Assembly (NCBI GenBank): GCA_963585895.1
Contig: OY757934.1
Coordinates: forward strand, 42,866,850-42,930,849
Length of the DNA: 64,000 nt
Source of the DNA: Sepioteuthis lessoniana
Taxonomy: Eukaryota; Mollusca; Cephalopoda; Myopsida; Loliginidae
Direction: 5' to 3'
Positions 36,601 to 51,600 of the stretch are shown one piece after another. The position numbers and the translations under genes were made by a program. The notes under the pieces were generated by a model, which saw nothing but the letters and a program-made list of their open reading frames with translations, did no database searches and had not been told where the DNA came from. Position 1 is the first letter of the stretch; the number at the start of each line of letters is the position of its first letter.

Positions 36601-39600
36601 TCTAATTGCTATTTAAAAAACCCTGACTCTTGTGAGCCATTTAATTTGACATTTTCCTGCAAGGAAAGAGCATCTTTCTGGATTTAATGCTGAACGAGAT
36701 TGAGTCATCTTTATTGACTTGGGACTTGATACCAATCATTTGTGAACTGACTGGAACTAAGACCATTTTTCTCAAGTTTATTCCCAGCATTGCTATTTAA
36801 TATGTCATACCATCCAAATATAATAATAACAGCCACACTTATACTAAATTTAAAACGTTTTTCTTAACCCAAGAGAAATTTAAAAGTAGAATGTTCTGGG
36901 AATGTTTGTAACTTTAAATAAAATGTTTATGAGTAAATTGAAAAAAAAAAACAAAGGATCTGTTAATATAACTGACCTGCCTGTAAGTTTCTTCCATGAT
37001 AACATCAAGTCCTGCTAAAGGAGTTGGAGATTTGTCCTTGAATTTGATTAAAAGTCTTCTCTGGATTGCACGAAACTGAGATGTTTTCTGAGCAAGTTCA
37101 GCTTTGCATCTTGCAGATTCTAATCGATGCTTTCAGTTACAAAGAAAAAACAATAATCTTTTTACATATAAACACAAAGTAACTTTATTGGTCACATAAA
37201 CCGGTCTCATTACAACATACTGAGAAATTCAGTTATAGTATCACAAGGCAGCATTACCCAACAATGAGTATGCTTTGTGTTACCATAACAATTTTTCATT
37301 ACTCAGTAGTAAGATGAGATTTTTAAAAGTTTTCTATACAGCTGCAAAATTGATAATTGTTAAATTGTCAAGAACATTTGTATTTCAAACTATTTAGTTT
37401 ATTCAAACAGTTCTAATTCAGTTTAGCATAAGTACATATTTCGTTTACTCACAGTTTAATGTCAAAAATGTTCTATATATAACAATTCAGTTTAGTGTAA
37501 GTACAGTTTCAATGTCAAAAACAGTTTCATTTCAAACAATTCAGTTTAGCATAAGTACACAGTTTAAATGTAAGTACAGTTTAATAGTCAAAAGCATTTC
37601 TATTTCAAGTTTAGTCAAACAGTTCTAATTCAAAAGTATACAGTTAGTTCTATTTAACCCATAGATAGGGCCCTATCAGGTGCAACCATTCCAGGCCAGA
37701 GTGGATCTGGGAGCAATGGCAATGAAGGGGTGCTCCACATTGCCCAAAGCCCCAGCATCACTGGAACCTCACCATCAGATTGTTTAGTGTCATATCCAGG
37801 ACACTCGTTGGCGTTCTTACCTCTCTGCAGAGGTGCAGTCGGTGTATTCTACAACCCCAGCCGACTGAGCAAGCAAAATTGATAGTTTTTGAACCAAAGA
37901 TCAACACAACGAATAAATCTTATTTCAATATTTATTTAGTTTTTGTATCTATTATTATGATTATTAATTTTTCATCAAAATTTTATCAATTTGAAACTGT
38001 ATATTAACAGCATTCATTCATATTACATATGGGTTTTAAGATGGTTAATGATGCCCATAAAATATTTTGTTAAAATCTTTTATTTATATATGTTTGATAT
38101 GCATCTCACTTTACAAATCTAAAATCACAAACATTTTCATCATGAAAGAATGTATTGGTCTAGTGGGTAGAGTGTTCGTCAATGGTCCGGGAGACATGGG
38201 TTCAATCCCAGGTTGCGTCATACCAAAGACTTTAAAAATGGTACTTGATATCTCCTTGCTTAACACTTAGCAATATAAGGTACATATCAAGGGTAAATTG
38301 GAGCAATCCAGGGAAAAGAGCAGCACCCTCCCTTATACCTCGGTGTAGTAGCTATTGAAAAGGGAGCTTTCTGGTCGCCCTTGACTACGGTTGTTAACTT
38401 TACTAAGGCATCCAAGACCTTGATATATATATATATATATATATATATATCATTTCTACTTACTCGATGAAAAAAAGTTCCAAAAGTCTGTGTTCATAGA
38501 AGTAGTAAGGTGTCTATTTTTGTATGAAAAATTTCTTACCAATGGAGTTTGATCTGCTTTATATGAAAACGACTATCATTTCTTTGGGAATTCTTTCCTT
38601 TTCAAGAAAAATTAAAAGATCAAAGCAAATAAAAATCTTCTTGGTTTAAAATCTATGTATAATGCTAAACTGGAACCTGACTTTGTGTCCATCTTTGTGG
38701 CAAACAATGTAATAAAAATATAACTAAATAGATAAATATCATTTTCTTTTCACTTAGTGCTTTGAAAATTATATCAGTTCTTTTTTAATGTCAGACATCT
38801 AAATTGAAAATTTGGGGGATTACTCAAAAATACAGTTTAAAATCTTTTTAGGAATGATCCTAACAATTCCCAAAAGTTCAGTTAAAATATGGTTAAAAAT
38901 GGTGGAACCTAAGTTGAATGAACAGACACACATTTGGTTTGGTTTGGTTTCTTTGTTTAATGGCATATCAACCTTTGTAGGTTATTTAATGCCAAAGCCA
39001 TTCTCCTAGAAGAACAGGAGTGGTACTATTTAACCCATAGCTGGGAGGATAAGGGGGTTCATACCTTTCCCAAGGGTACACATTTGGTAAATTATTCTAA
39101 TCTTATATTCTGAGAAAGAGACAATACTTGAATTCAAGCTTAAAGACCTGATCCAAGGCAGAAGAAATGTCATTCTATACTTAATAATCCAAAAGATAGA
39201 CATTTATCTGTTTTTTTATGTTTCTGTCAACTATCAAATATTTCATAACTTAAAAGATTTAAATCTTGTGCAACATACGAAGTGCTTTCAATAAGTTTCC
39301 AGACTTTTTTGAACGGGCATTTAAAATTGTCATAGACTCTTGAAAATTCACTATGTTATTACTATACATCTTATGAGATGACTGACCAATTTTTATAATT
39401 TCAGCTTCAAATGAACAGCTACAGCAGCAATTGGAATACACCCTACAAAAGCCTGATTGTCACTGCTGGTGAATTTCAAAAATGCAATCTGGAAGTGAGG
39501 ACATTTTAGAAGAACGATATGCAATAAAATTGTGATTTAAACTTGGAAAAAATGCCACAGAAACGTATGGAATGCTTCAGACTGCTTTTCAACCATCTTC

Positions 39601-42600
39601 CATGAATCAAGCATCAGTTTTTGAGTGGCATAAGAGATTCAAGGAAGGCAGGGAGTCTGTGAGGGATGATGAGAGGTGTGGGAAGAGTAAGGAAGTCAGA
39701 ACACCAGAGTTGATTGGCCAAATAAAGAATTTCATGGATAAGGACTGTCGTGTGTCTATAGAGACAATAAAAGCACAGTTTGATATCAGTGTGGGAACTG
39801 TACACACAATTATTCACGAGGAACTGAAGATGCGGAAGATCTGCGCAAAGTTTTTCCCAAGGGTGCTCAGAGAAGATCAGAAAGAAAGACGTTGTCATGA
39901 CAGCAGGGAGATGGTTGAGCTGATCCATTCAGATCCTGCAGTTCTTGATGCTCTGGTGACCTGCAATGAAAGATGGATCTACTGCTATGACCAAGAGACA
40001 GAGTTCCCAGTGAAAGTATGCTGGCTCTCCCAAACACAAGAAGGCCAGACAGAGCAAATCCACCCAACAAACTTTTGATGATCCTTTTTTTTGACAGCAC
40101 CAGTATGATCTACATACACTGGGTTCCCACTGGACAGACAGTCAACAAGGAATACTATGTTGAGGTTTTTAGGGAGTTCAGCAAGAGATTCCGTCAGAAG
40201 AGGCCAGTATTCTTCAAATCGGGTCAGTGGCATTTCCACCAGGACAATGCACCAGTCCACAACTCCATCCTTGTCACAGACTATTTTACCAAGATGGGCA
40301 TCAAGACAGTTCCTCAGCCTCCCTATAGTCCAGACCTTACTCTCTGTAACTTTTGGTTATTCCTTAAGCTCAAGGAAAACCTTAGAGGCTGTTGTTATGA
40401 GACAATTGAGGAGATGAAAGAGGCTGTGACAAAGGTCATTGATATGCTCTCACAAGAGGACTTCCATGGGGCCTTCCAGAAGTTGTTGGAATGGTACAAC
40501 AAGTGCATTGCAGCCGGAGGAAATTACTTCGAAGGGGACTAGAGTTTCATGTGTGTACTATCAATAAAAGTGTCCATACGAAAAAAGTCTGGAAACTTAT
40601 TTAATGAGCCTTGTACTCCCAGAAAGTTTCTCTTGCTCTATATACCCCAGCACTAAAACTAAAAAACATTTTTTAAATACTTTAGTAACTTTAGTAAAAC
40701 TTTAGTAAAACAGTCATTTTTAGAAGTATTCAGTGAATAAAAAAATTCTCTTATAAACTCACTAGTGCAATATATCCCCAACACCAATAATGTATTGGAA
40801 TATTGTAATTGTGAAACTCCAACAAATCGGTTTTTTTATTTGCAAGCTTTTTTATTTTGTGATCAAAAGTGCATTTCAGTCATGAAATTTGTTGCCAAAT
40901 GTGCTGTACTAAAAGTGTTAAAGAAATTACCAAGATTAAAGAGGTTTTTATTTGATCATTTCAGGCTTACCTCAAAATGCGTGTTGATAATTTCAAAATA
41001 TTCTTGCAAAGGTAAATTCCCATTGAAAGAGAGTTTGTATTCTCCAGTTTGTTTTTTGTCAAAATGATTCTTTAATCGAGTGACCAACTGTTCAGCAAGC
41101 AAGTAGATGGCCTCAAAACTGTCACATTGTAATCGGTACCTCTCTGAAAAAAAAGAAGAAAATAAATGCTCAATTTCACATAACAAGAGAATTTAAAGAA
41201 CTGTTTTTTCTTTCTTTCTTTTTATGTTTTCTATGTGTTTTATCATCACATTTCTTCTATAAAAGTTTTCACAACATTTCTAGTCACTTCATTTATAACT
41301 TCTGTTAATATATTTATTGTTGAACTAAATAGGCAGAGAACTCTGTGAGAAACAAACTCACTATAAACAACACTTTTATACCATTCAACTTTTCCATAAA
41401 TGCTCTGCTGTCTTATCTAGTTGAATAGAATTGGAAAATTGTGTACTTAAAATGGATTTTAAAATTCACAGATAACATTTCATTATAAGATATGCATTTG
41501 GTGACCTGAGTTCAAATCCTGGATGAGGCAGATTGTGTTTCACTTCATGGTAATGCCTTTAGGAAAAGTATGGATAAAACAGTAGGACAGACTGAGTTCT
41601 TTAGCCTTAGTTAGGCAACCAATCTGGAAGAAGAAAAATTATGAATTCAAACCAGCTTTCCTCCACTTAAAAAAATTGACCTTGTGTCATATCCTACCAT
41701 CACAGTAGTGACCAAGGATATAACACCTGCCAAAGCTTCAGGTACATTGGCAATGAAATTACATCTAATACCCCCTCCATAAGTGATACTGAGGATTGTA
41801 AAGGCTAATTTGACTAACAATAACTTTGACTGGCTATGAAAAAGAAGTTGGTTGGGTGTGGTTTATTTTTTTAATGTTATATCAACTTTTATGTGTTATT
41901 TAATACAAAAATTTGATTCATTTCCAAATGTTTGATTACAATTTTAACTATATCTCCAACATTCTATTGCCCTTTTTTATTGTAGATAATCATTTGTTTG
42001 CAAACAGTTGTATGATTTCAAGTATTCCTATTTAATACTAATAATTATGATTTCAAGTGATTATTTCTATTTAATAATAGTTATTTATTTACACATAATA
42101 ATATGGTTTCAAGTAACTGATAATAACCCTTAGTAAACAATTATAACTTCAAATAACTCTTCTTAATATAGATAATTTACAGTTATATGACATTAAGTAT
42201 TCCTATCAAATAAAATTAATTTTCAAATAAGAACTAATCTATTTTACCCATAAATGGAACCCTAACAGGTACTATCACTTTGAGTAAGAGTGGACCAGGG
42301 AGCAATGAAGATGAAAGGATACTCTACACTCCACAAATATCTAGCCTTACCATCAGATGCAGTTTAATGTCATACTCAGGACACCCCCTTTTTTTAGTGG
42401 AGAGAAGATCTTGCCTTTGCAGGGGATACAGTTGGGATATTCTAAGCCCTACTAATAGGAAAAATGGATATCACCCAAGGAGCTTTCTTACATGACCCTT
42501 ATTAGTTGGTTAAAGACATCATGAAGAAAACTATAAGGAGCTACTGATTCATATTCAAAAAATTGCTACAAGGGCAGTCATCTCTTTGCCATTGTCAGTT

Positions 42601-45600
42601 GCCATGCTTTCCCTGGTTGGGGTGCCTGGAATTCAACAGGAGTCAGTGGAAACCAAACAAGGAATTGACAACTGACAACAATTTCTACCAATAGCCAAGC
42701 TGATGACAACAGTAAGTTGCAGGATTATCTTCCTAAATACTTTACAAGTGTACAAGCTAAATAGGAACAAAAATACATATTTTTGTACAGAAATTAAGAA
42801 AGTGAAATAAGTTTTGTTCATTTCGTGAATGAGTGAAAAAAATGATAAAGGAAATCTATTCCTTACCTGATTTTGAAGCCAAAACAGTCACCACAGGTCC
42901 ATTATAAAACTGAAAACCTAATGCAGATCCAGGACCAGAAGCATTTGTCCCAACAAATTCTAAAAAAACAAAAAAATATCATATATTATTTTGTACCATT
43001 TGTATATACCCAACCCCTCCACATGAGTGGAATGTGACACAAGGTCAATTTTTAAGCAAAGTTTAACAAGTTTGAATTCATACTTTTCCTTCTTCTAGAC
43101 TGGTTGTCATACCAAAGTTAAAGAGCACAGTCTGGCCTACTATTTACTCCTTACTAGCTGGAAGGAGAATAGTTGGATGCATTCCTTTCCCAAAGGTTTT
43201 AGCACTGTGTGAAATGTAAACAAACTCATCCAGGACTTGAACTTAGATTGCCCTGTCCATTTCCTATGATGATAACGATTACATTACAAGTGCCTCTAAT
43301 CTTTTTTTGTATCATATTACAATATCTAGAGCTCATGGCAAAATGATTATCATTTAGGAAATGGACTCAATGAACCGAGTTCAAATTCTAGATTAACTTG
43401 TTTTCCTTTCACTTCACTCTAATACCCTTGGAAAAGACATGAATCCATCTCTTCCCTTTCCCAGTTATAGGTAAATAGTAAGGTAGATTCGGCTCAACCA
43501 GTCTATGAGTAGAAAAATTCTGAATTCAAACAAGCAGTACTCTGCATAAAAAAGAAATAGACTGTGTCACATCCAGTTAGTGGCTGAGGGGTTGACTAAA
43601 TATATACAAAATCTATTGAACAGCAAGCTGGACACTCTAGCCTCGATGGGCAACTGTAAAACTATCTTAGTGTTACAAGTTGACTGGCAATATTAAATTA
43701 AATACTTAGGACTAATTGGATAATTTATTGAAGATTAGATATAGTCTTTTGGTAAGGTAGTGTAGAAAAATATAATAATCATGTAATCACACCTGGCAAC
43801 ACCTTGTGTGAAAGTGGGCCACAGTGACAAGGACACCAGGATTGTTTTCTGATGGGATGAAACGGCCGATCTAGGCTTTGATCTGGGTTTTGATTGACAG
43901 GTTAGAAACAAACAAAATTCTATTTCATATTCTAATGTTAGCTGAGTGTGAATGTATGGAAAATTACGGCTAAACACCTGACACAAGGCCATTAAAACAA
44001 TATTAGAATATTATCAGGTGACTCACCAATCAAAGAAAAGCAGGGTGGAGCTTTTCCCCCCTGCCTAAGACGTGCAATACAGGGCCATAGTTTTGATAGG
44101 CTGTTGTGACACCGCATAAATAATTATCCCAGGACGAGAGTTTATTTCATGCGCATGTGATGTCGAGGGCAGTCTGGCACTTGACCCTCTGCAAAATAAG
44201 TCCTAATCAAGACTCCTATTTCGGGCATATGGTAAACTAGCAAATAATGTGGGGGTTGATTTGAGGCTACACTGATCTCTGACGCTGGTAAGGGGGTTTC
44301 CAATTCACTTTCACATACCCCACCAAGTCCTTCGTTTTCATACCGCCTCAGATAGCGGAACAAACAGACTTCATGGTTAGAAAATATTAACTGTAGTCAA
44401 ATTCCCTTGTAATGTTTTAAGGTGAATAAGACATTTAGCGAGAATTAATGACAGTGATACAAGGCTGAAACAGATACACACAAAAGAAGACGAATCGATA
44501 GAAGAAACAACACAACCAATAGATTTCAACACAAGGGTGCATTTAAAATATAACAAAGTTTTAATAGGCGATGACCAAACAACTAATGATAATATTTAAG
44601 AAACAGTTCCTTTTCCTTTTCTCTTTTCTTTTTAAAATACCGGCTATATTAAGCCAACAGGAAGCATCAAACTTAAATGTCTCTCACCAGTCCTTTTCTT
44701 CTTTCTTTCTTTTACTTGAGAAAGTATCTAAGTCGCCGAACTGAAGCATGTAACAAAGTTCATACACTAATTTGCTAATTATGAAACAGAACTCTTTCAG
44801 TTTCTCTCTTTCTTTTTGGTATACATATAATTCCCCAATATTTAGGAAGAGTAGAAGGAAAACAGATTAAGTTGTACTTATCTTTGACAAGGCTTAATGT
44901 TCAGGTTCCTTTCCCCAGAACCGGCTGAATCAGCGCCTTTCTGCTGACTTCTGTCCAAAGATTCTGTTCTACTCTTTTTATGGGAGACTGAATTGGCATC
45001 TCTCTCTCTCGCCAATATCTGTCCAGAACTAAACTTTCTTTTCCAAATTTTCTCTAACGAAAAAGATGGCATTTTGGCCTAAGGGTCTATGGGCCAATCA
45101 TTTGACTTTTTCCTTCTCCCACCATTCCATCCGGTTACGATACTCGAGTTACCTGGATTCCTTTCTTTGTTCAATAGGCTGCAGGTCATAGAGTGCAAGG
45201 AATTGACTTTCGTTCATATCTCTTGGTGTCTGTTGATTCAAACACAGAAGGGTAGGGGAATTGACCTCCCTTTCACTCTCTCGGTAGCATACCACGTCAC
45301 ACTGTCCGGTTAAACACAGGCCTCAGGGTGAGGCTTCTCTACCCTACCCCCGATGATTGCGCTCGTAGACCATTGGTCCAGCATTTCTATTGGATGGCCA
45401 ATCAGAGCCAATCTGGACCCCCATAAAAGAAGATTCTGAAAAGGGAATAAAGAGATTAAAAACTGGTTCCGCTGACGGAAGACTTGAAACCCTTGCCACC
45501 CTTTTCGCCACCACTGCCACTTTACCCAGAGTCCTCAACTTGACCATCCCTAGCAACATTAGTTTGCTCAAAACAGACTCGAAGCTAACTATTATCGTCA

Positions 45601-48600
45601 GTCAACTTATCTCCAAACTAAAAGCCCTTGTTGATGTTGTTATTGTTGTACATGATTTTTTTTATCATTGTATAATAAATAAACGTTATTTACAACTGTT
45701 AACAAGCGTTCCTAACGTATTGAAGTAGTTGACTAACTAACAGCACCAGTAAAGTTGGCTGTCTTCCGACCTAGCCTGAACCAAGAGAAGTCCAAATCAG
45801 CTTTTCCCCAACTTTCCCATGGGTCAAACAACACAACATGGACACGGAAATATGGACAAGCCGATCCACCAGAAACTTCGACCTATATGTGGCTCGCATT
45901 GTGACACGCACTTATAGGACCACACAACAGTCTAGAAGAAGGATGACTCTAAATGCAAAAGCTGAAGCTGGAGTCCCAAAGGAAACATTTTGTCAGTTCT
46001 TGTAACAACAATGGTACCTAGTTCTCTCAGCTTTTGCCTATCTCTTGGATAATTTTAGTGGTAATGAGAGGAAAGACCTGCTGCATGGCCAACTGATAGT
46101 CTTTGATACAACTTTACCAAAGCCATTGACCAGATACAGATTCATAGTCTCATAAAACTTATAGATGCCATAAATACCAAAAGAGAATTATCATCATTTT
46201 GTTTGGTTTATTTAATGGTACATCAATTCCTTATGGGTTATTCAATGGCAACATTTGATTTATTAGTAAATGATTGTAATCATAATATTCTAAACGTTCA
46301 ATTTCAAATTTTCTCGAATTAAGTATTTCAATCTAACACCAATGATTTGCAAGCAATTATATGGTTTAAAGTATGTAAATAATTGTAGCTTCAAGTAACT
46401 ATTCTTAATACAAATAATTTGCATACAGTTAAATGATTTCAAGTATTCCTATCAAATATCCATGATTCTATTTAATAATAATCATTTGTTTGCACATAGT
46501 AATATGGTATCATGTAATCTTACCCAATATGAAAAATTTCATTAAATCTATTTGTCCCATAAACGGAACCCTATCACGCCAGGTCAGCGTGAACCTGGGA
46601 GTAATGACAATGAAAGGGTGGCCCCACACTCCACGGAGTTCCAGAACAAGAGCCTCACCACTGGATGTAATTTAGTATGATAGCCAGGGCACCACTTTTT
46701 GTGGGAGTATTACCAAGTTCACCAAAAGAGATGGTGGTGGTATTACCCCTCTGCAGGTTGACATATTCTAAATCCCACTGACAGGGATGCGAGGCCCCTT
46801 TGGCATTGACTAACTCTGCCACCATTAAGTGCTATGGAGAAAGTGCTGTTTGGAATTCGACAATCTGACGTTAAACCTGATAATTATTCCTAGACACGGA
46901 AGACTAGATTTTAATCTGTGACAGATGAATACGTACAAATTAAAGTTATAAGCAATTATTTTTTACAGGGATGTAACTCTTTATTATTAAAACGTGATTA
47001 CGTCCCTTAAAAATTTTTTTTTAAATAATTTTAAGTTTTTAATTGTTAAAGCATGGATTAACTTTTAACCAAACCAAAACTCTACATATTAAACCTGCAA
47101 ATTAGAATATCACGACGAATTCATTGTATTTATCATAAATGGAAAAAAAATTAAATAATTATTTATTTAAATTCCATTTAGTCAAAAGTACTTTTAACCT
47201 TACTTTAATAATTATAAGCTATCTGCATCACTAATAAGTATGAATCAAAGCAATACCAAGGAATGGCAGTCTTGCAATTGGAGTCTTTAACTAGAAGTAG
47301 GCATGTGGCTACAATTATTGAGAAAACTGTAAGCAACAGACTAATCCAATAATTCACTAGGTTAGTAGCTCACCTCCTGTCAAGATTTCAGTTATATGGT
47401 TATCAGGCCTTTATTTAGTATTGCTTTGGTATAAACAGTATTTTGAAAAAGATCTTACAATTGAATAAATTATCATACACTGCAGTACACGGACTAACAT
47501 ACCCCTCATAGCTGTTATAATCATAATGTTTCAGCCATTGTACTCTCCACCTTTTGTAATCAGTAACCTTTGGCATGATTCAACTTTCACTTCCATAGTA
47601 AATAGCCCTTATCACTGAACATGAACAAATGTTTATAACTAGTCATTTTCATTGCTCTGCTACCATTGGTGTGAGGCATAAAGGTCAAGGTGAAAAGTTG
47701 TAGATGTCTTCTAGGCAGTAGAAAGTGAAGAAGATTTATCCAACTTCCCACCAAGTTAGAATTGACATTAAGTCATTTTATAGTGGAGAGCTACACACAA
47801 ATCAAGATTCATGCATAGCTATCACAAAAAATGCTTGATACATTGGCATTAAGTTTCTGAGGCACTTCAGGCACCAAGGAATAAACTTAGCTTTGTAAAA
47901 CAGTTATTGCCGGGTGGGGGGAGATCTCCAGGGACCAGGTGATCAATTCCCAATAACTCATCCATAGGCAGTAGAAAGTGAATGCATTTAACAGACTTCC
48001 TACTAAATTGATATATGACACAAGGTCGTTTTAAAGTGGGGAGCCAAGCACAAATCAAAACTCATGTGAAGCTAATCTAAAGATTGCTTGTCTCCATCAG
48101 CATTCACCTATTGGGGTGCCTCAGGCACCAAGCAATAAACTCAACCCTGCAAGTAGCTATAACCAGGGGAAAAGGTCACCTGTGACCAGTCAATCAATCT
48201 TCAACTACCCACTCAGCATAAATGCTAGGTAGACCTACCCAGAGGCAGGCAGAAAAAGAAAATATAAAACTGACTTGGTACAAAGCCATTTTATAGTGCG
48301 GAGCCACACACAAATCAAAACTTGTGCATTTGATCCAAAAAATGCTTGGCCCCATTAGCATTCCTCTTTTGAAGTGCCTTAGGTGCCAAGCAATCAACTC
48401 ATCTTGCAAAGCTTACCAGATTGGGGAGACAACCCCCTGAGACCAAGCATTCAGTCTTCAACTATCCACTTTGCACAAATGCCAGAGGCAAGCAGAAAGT
48501 GAGACATTTTAATGAAATTTCAGCAAGCTTAAATAATGCTTTATGATTAAATCAACCTTGGTAAGAGGAGAGACAAGCCTGTTGCTGCCACTTTGAACAT

Positions 48601-51600
48601 TTCTATTAAGTTTGGGGAGGAGGAAAAACAAAGTTAACAGTCCTTATTTTTATTCTACTGTCCATATTTCATATCAGTTAATTCTTCTGAGTTATTTTGT
48701 TCTTGGGATGCCAAATGTCTCTTTCTTCTATTAAATCTGAGAATATTACTTTTTTTATTATCTGATCCAGGGATTGAAATCAAAGCATGAACAATGGAAT
48801 GATTGAATAAAGAACTTGATTTGAAAATAGCAGAAAGCTACGGATTTCAACTGAAGAAATATAATTTTACTTGTTTGTTCACACATTATGTTCATCCACA
48901 TCCCCTAAAAAAGTGTTAAAGGCATTTCAGAATGTGGCTGCTACATTTGAAATAGATCTTGTTTGAGGTAGGTTTGTTAATCTTTATATATAGGGCTTCA
49001 AGAATTTGGAGTCATGGGTTTTTCTTTGAGTAGTATTGAGATATTTTCACATATTTTTCTGTATTTGGAGGAGGGGCATGAATGTGTTTTGAGGTGCTGA
49101 GAGATGAAACTAATGTTGGATAGGTGAAGTGCCACCTGTATATATATATATATATGAATTTTATTACCACACCAATTTCTTTAAAAGTCAGCTCTTCTAA
49201 ATTTCTTGGGTAGGCCATCGTTGAAACTTAATGGTTTACTTCACACTCAGCTGTTGCGAGGAACATGTCAATAATTTCATTTTGTTCCCCTTTGCTTCGT
49301 CTGTCTCTTAGTTTCTTTACCCTGGCCATAACCTCAAAGCATCTTATCTATGTTTCCACATACTCAGGATTGTCAAGTTTGGTCAGACGTCCTATCGGTG
49401 ACGCCATTGTTGTGCCTTGGAAATCACATGTCAAGCATCTTGATTTCTCGGTACTAAGTGCCCGAGGTATGCTCTATTAATTCAGGTGTCTCATTTGCAT
49501 ATCATGCTACAATTACAAAGCCCAATAAATTTATCACAGTCATAATATATCTAATTTGGTGCAGTTTCCATTAACATTAAAGACATTTGATGGTGAGAAC
49601 CAAACTATGTTATGAGTAGCATCAACAGGAAAGAATAATAAAAAAGAATTGAAAAAGAAACAAAATTAATACATTTTTCCAATGAAAAGGGTTTTCAGAT
49701 ACCTGTTCATTTTTTATGATACCACTTCTGTAAAGGAGATGATAAGCTCTTTCACTTCTTGATGAATTGCCTGCTGACATGTTTTTGGGAACTCCCATCA
49801 AGAGACTATGAATTAAGAATAACTTTTACTTTCGGTTTTTCACAACTTATCACAAGGTAAACTTGAGCTCAACTATTACCACTATTCTTCTTCTTATTAT
49901 TATTATTATTATTATCATCATAAACTTATTTCTGGCTCTACACCTAAACAGGACAAGGTAAAGGATATTCAAAAGGGACATTAAAGACTATGTGTCTCTT
50001 AAACCTTAAAAAAAGGAATAGATAGTCTGTGGTGAAACACAAAATTTTGTTGCTTTTTTAGTCAATAATTGTTTTATATGTGAACATACACACACACACA
50101 CACACACACACCTATTCCACATAGGTGTATATGTTAATGACAGATCAAGCAAATAATGAATGATTGTTATGCTAATGACTTGGAGACACCAATTTTATAA
50201 AATCCCAGGCAAATCACTGCTACTGACAGCAACAACCTATGTGAAGCTTCTCTAGTGAATAACAATTATTTTTAGTGAAATGAAACATTAAAAATAAACT
50301 TACCAGGAAAAATATTGTTGAGATTAGCTGATGCCTTATTTGACTCAATTGTAATTTTGTGGTTAGCATTTTTGATGGGAGGACATGGTCTAATGACCAG
50401 GTATAAAGGAAGTTTGATGGTGCGAGTCATCTGACGGGAACTGCCTGCAAAATTAGAAATAAGCATGGACAATTCATTAAAACTTTTATTAAGTTTTGTA
50501 TATTAGAATTTAATATTATTATTAATATTACATTTCTTGTAACATTATCAAGGCATGCTGAGAGCATGACTCTCTTTTGCAGTCATCTCCATTAGTCATC
50601 ACTCAGGGTAGGTCTTCTAGACAGCATTCAATGTTCACACAAAGCTGATGAATATAAGCCTTTGCTGGTTAGCCAAGACTGGTATGACCATGTGTAGGAG
50701 TCCATAGAACATCATTTATGAATTTGTCCTTACTTCAACATGTCTTGCTCATCACGGATTTTTTGTTATAATTATTGAGGATAATATAACTAATTTTTAA
50801 TAAATTATAAGAATATTTTTTAATCAAATAATACACATAATTTCCATAATATTCTATTATATAAAAGGTGTTTCAGAAAAATTGATGTCATTTTTACCAG
50901 CATGTGTAGAAATAACTCCAAATTCTTTGGTTAATATTTTTTTCTTTTCAAATCTAGAAAAGCCATTCATTAGAAAAGGAAAGGCATTGCTTAAATATAG
51001 TCAAACAAGACTGCAGTGTCATTTGTGAGAGAATTCACTAAAAATGTCCCAATTGCAATGCAGATTTGAACATGGCACAAAAAGTTCAAAAAGAAGACTG
51101 TCTCTGCAGGGCAAAAGGATCTGGATGACCACCAGTATTAGAAGAAATGATCAAAAGCTTGTGAAATCGTACATGAAATCCAAAAACCTCTTAATTCCTC
51201 ATTCAAATTTTGATGTAGAAATCTTATTTTGCTCAACATTAAACCTGTTTAGTTTCATTTGCCTAAACTATGTTTAGTTTGGTTTCTTTTTTAAATAACA
51301 TATCAACCTTCATGGGTTATTTAATGCCAAAGCAATCCTTGTAAAAGAACAGTAGTGGTAATATTTAACTATAGCTGAGGCCTAGACTGTGTAGCCACAC
51401 AGATATGTACATCTCAAATGATACTGAATTTTTAAAAACTCCCTGTATTATTACAATTACTTTATTTCCTAAAAATACAAGTGTCAGCTGAAAAGTTCAT
51501 AAACTAAGATAGTCTCATGGAATGTGTCTAAATGAGGTTTATTTTTCAACATAGTCCTCTTTGCTGTCTACACACTACTTCCATTAGTGTTGCAGTTCTT

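Noticed and set aside
44878..45072. 64-codon charged frame on the minus strand considered as a gag-like or host gene
   Set aside because: No recognisable domain, no convincing splice partners, and no supporting retroelement ends. Kept only as part of an unassigned interval.
45838..46005. 55-codon open frame (MDTEIWTSRSTRNFDLYVAR...)
   Set aside because: Short, no family recognised, no flanking signal; length is within chance expectation.
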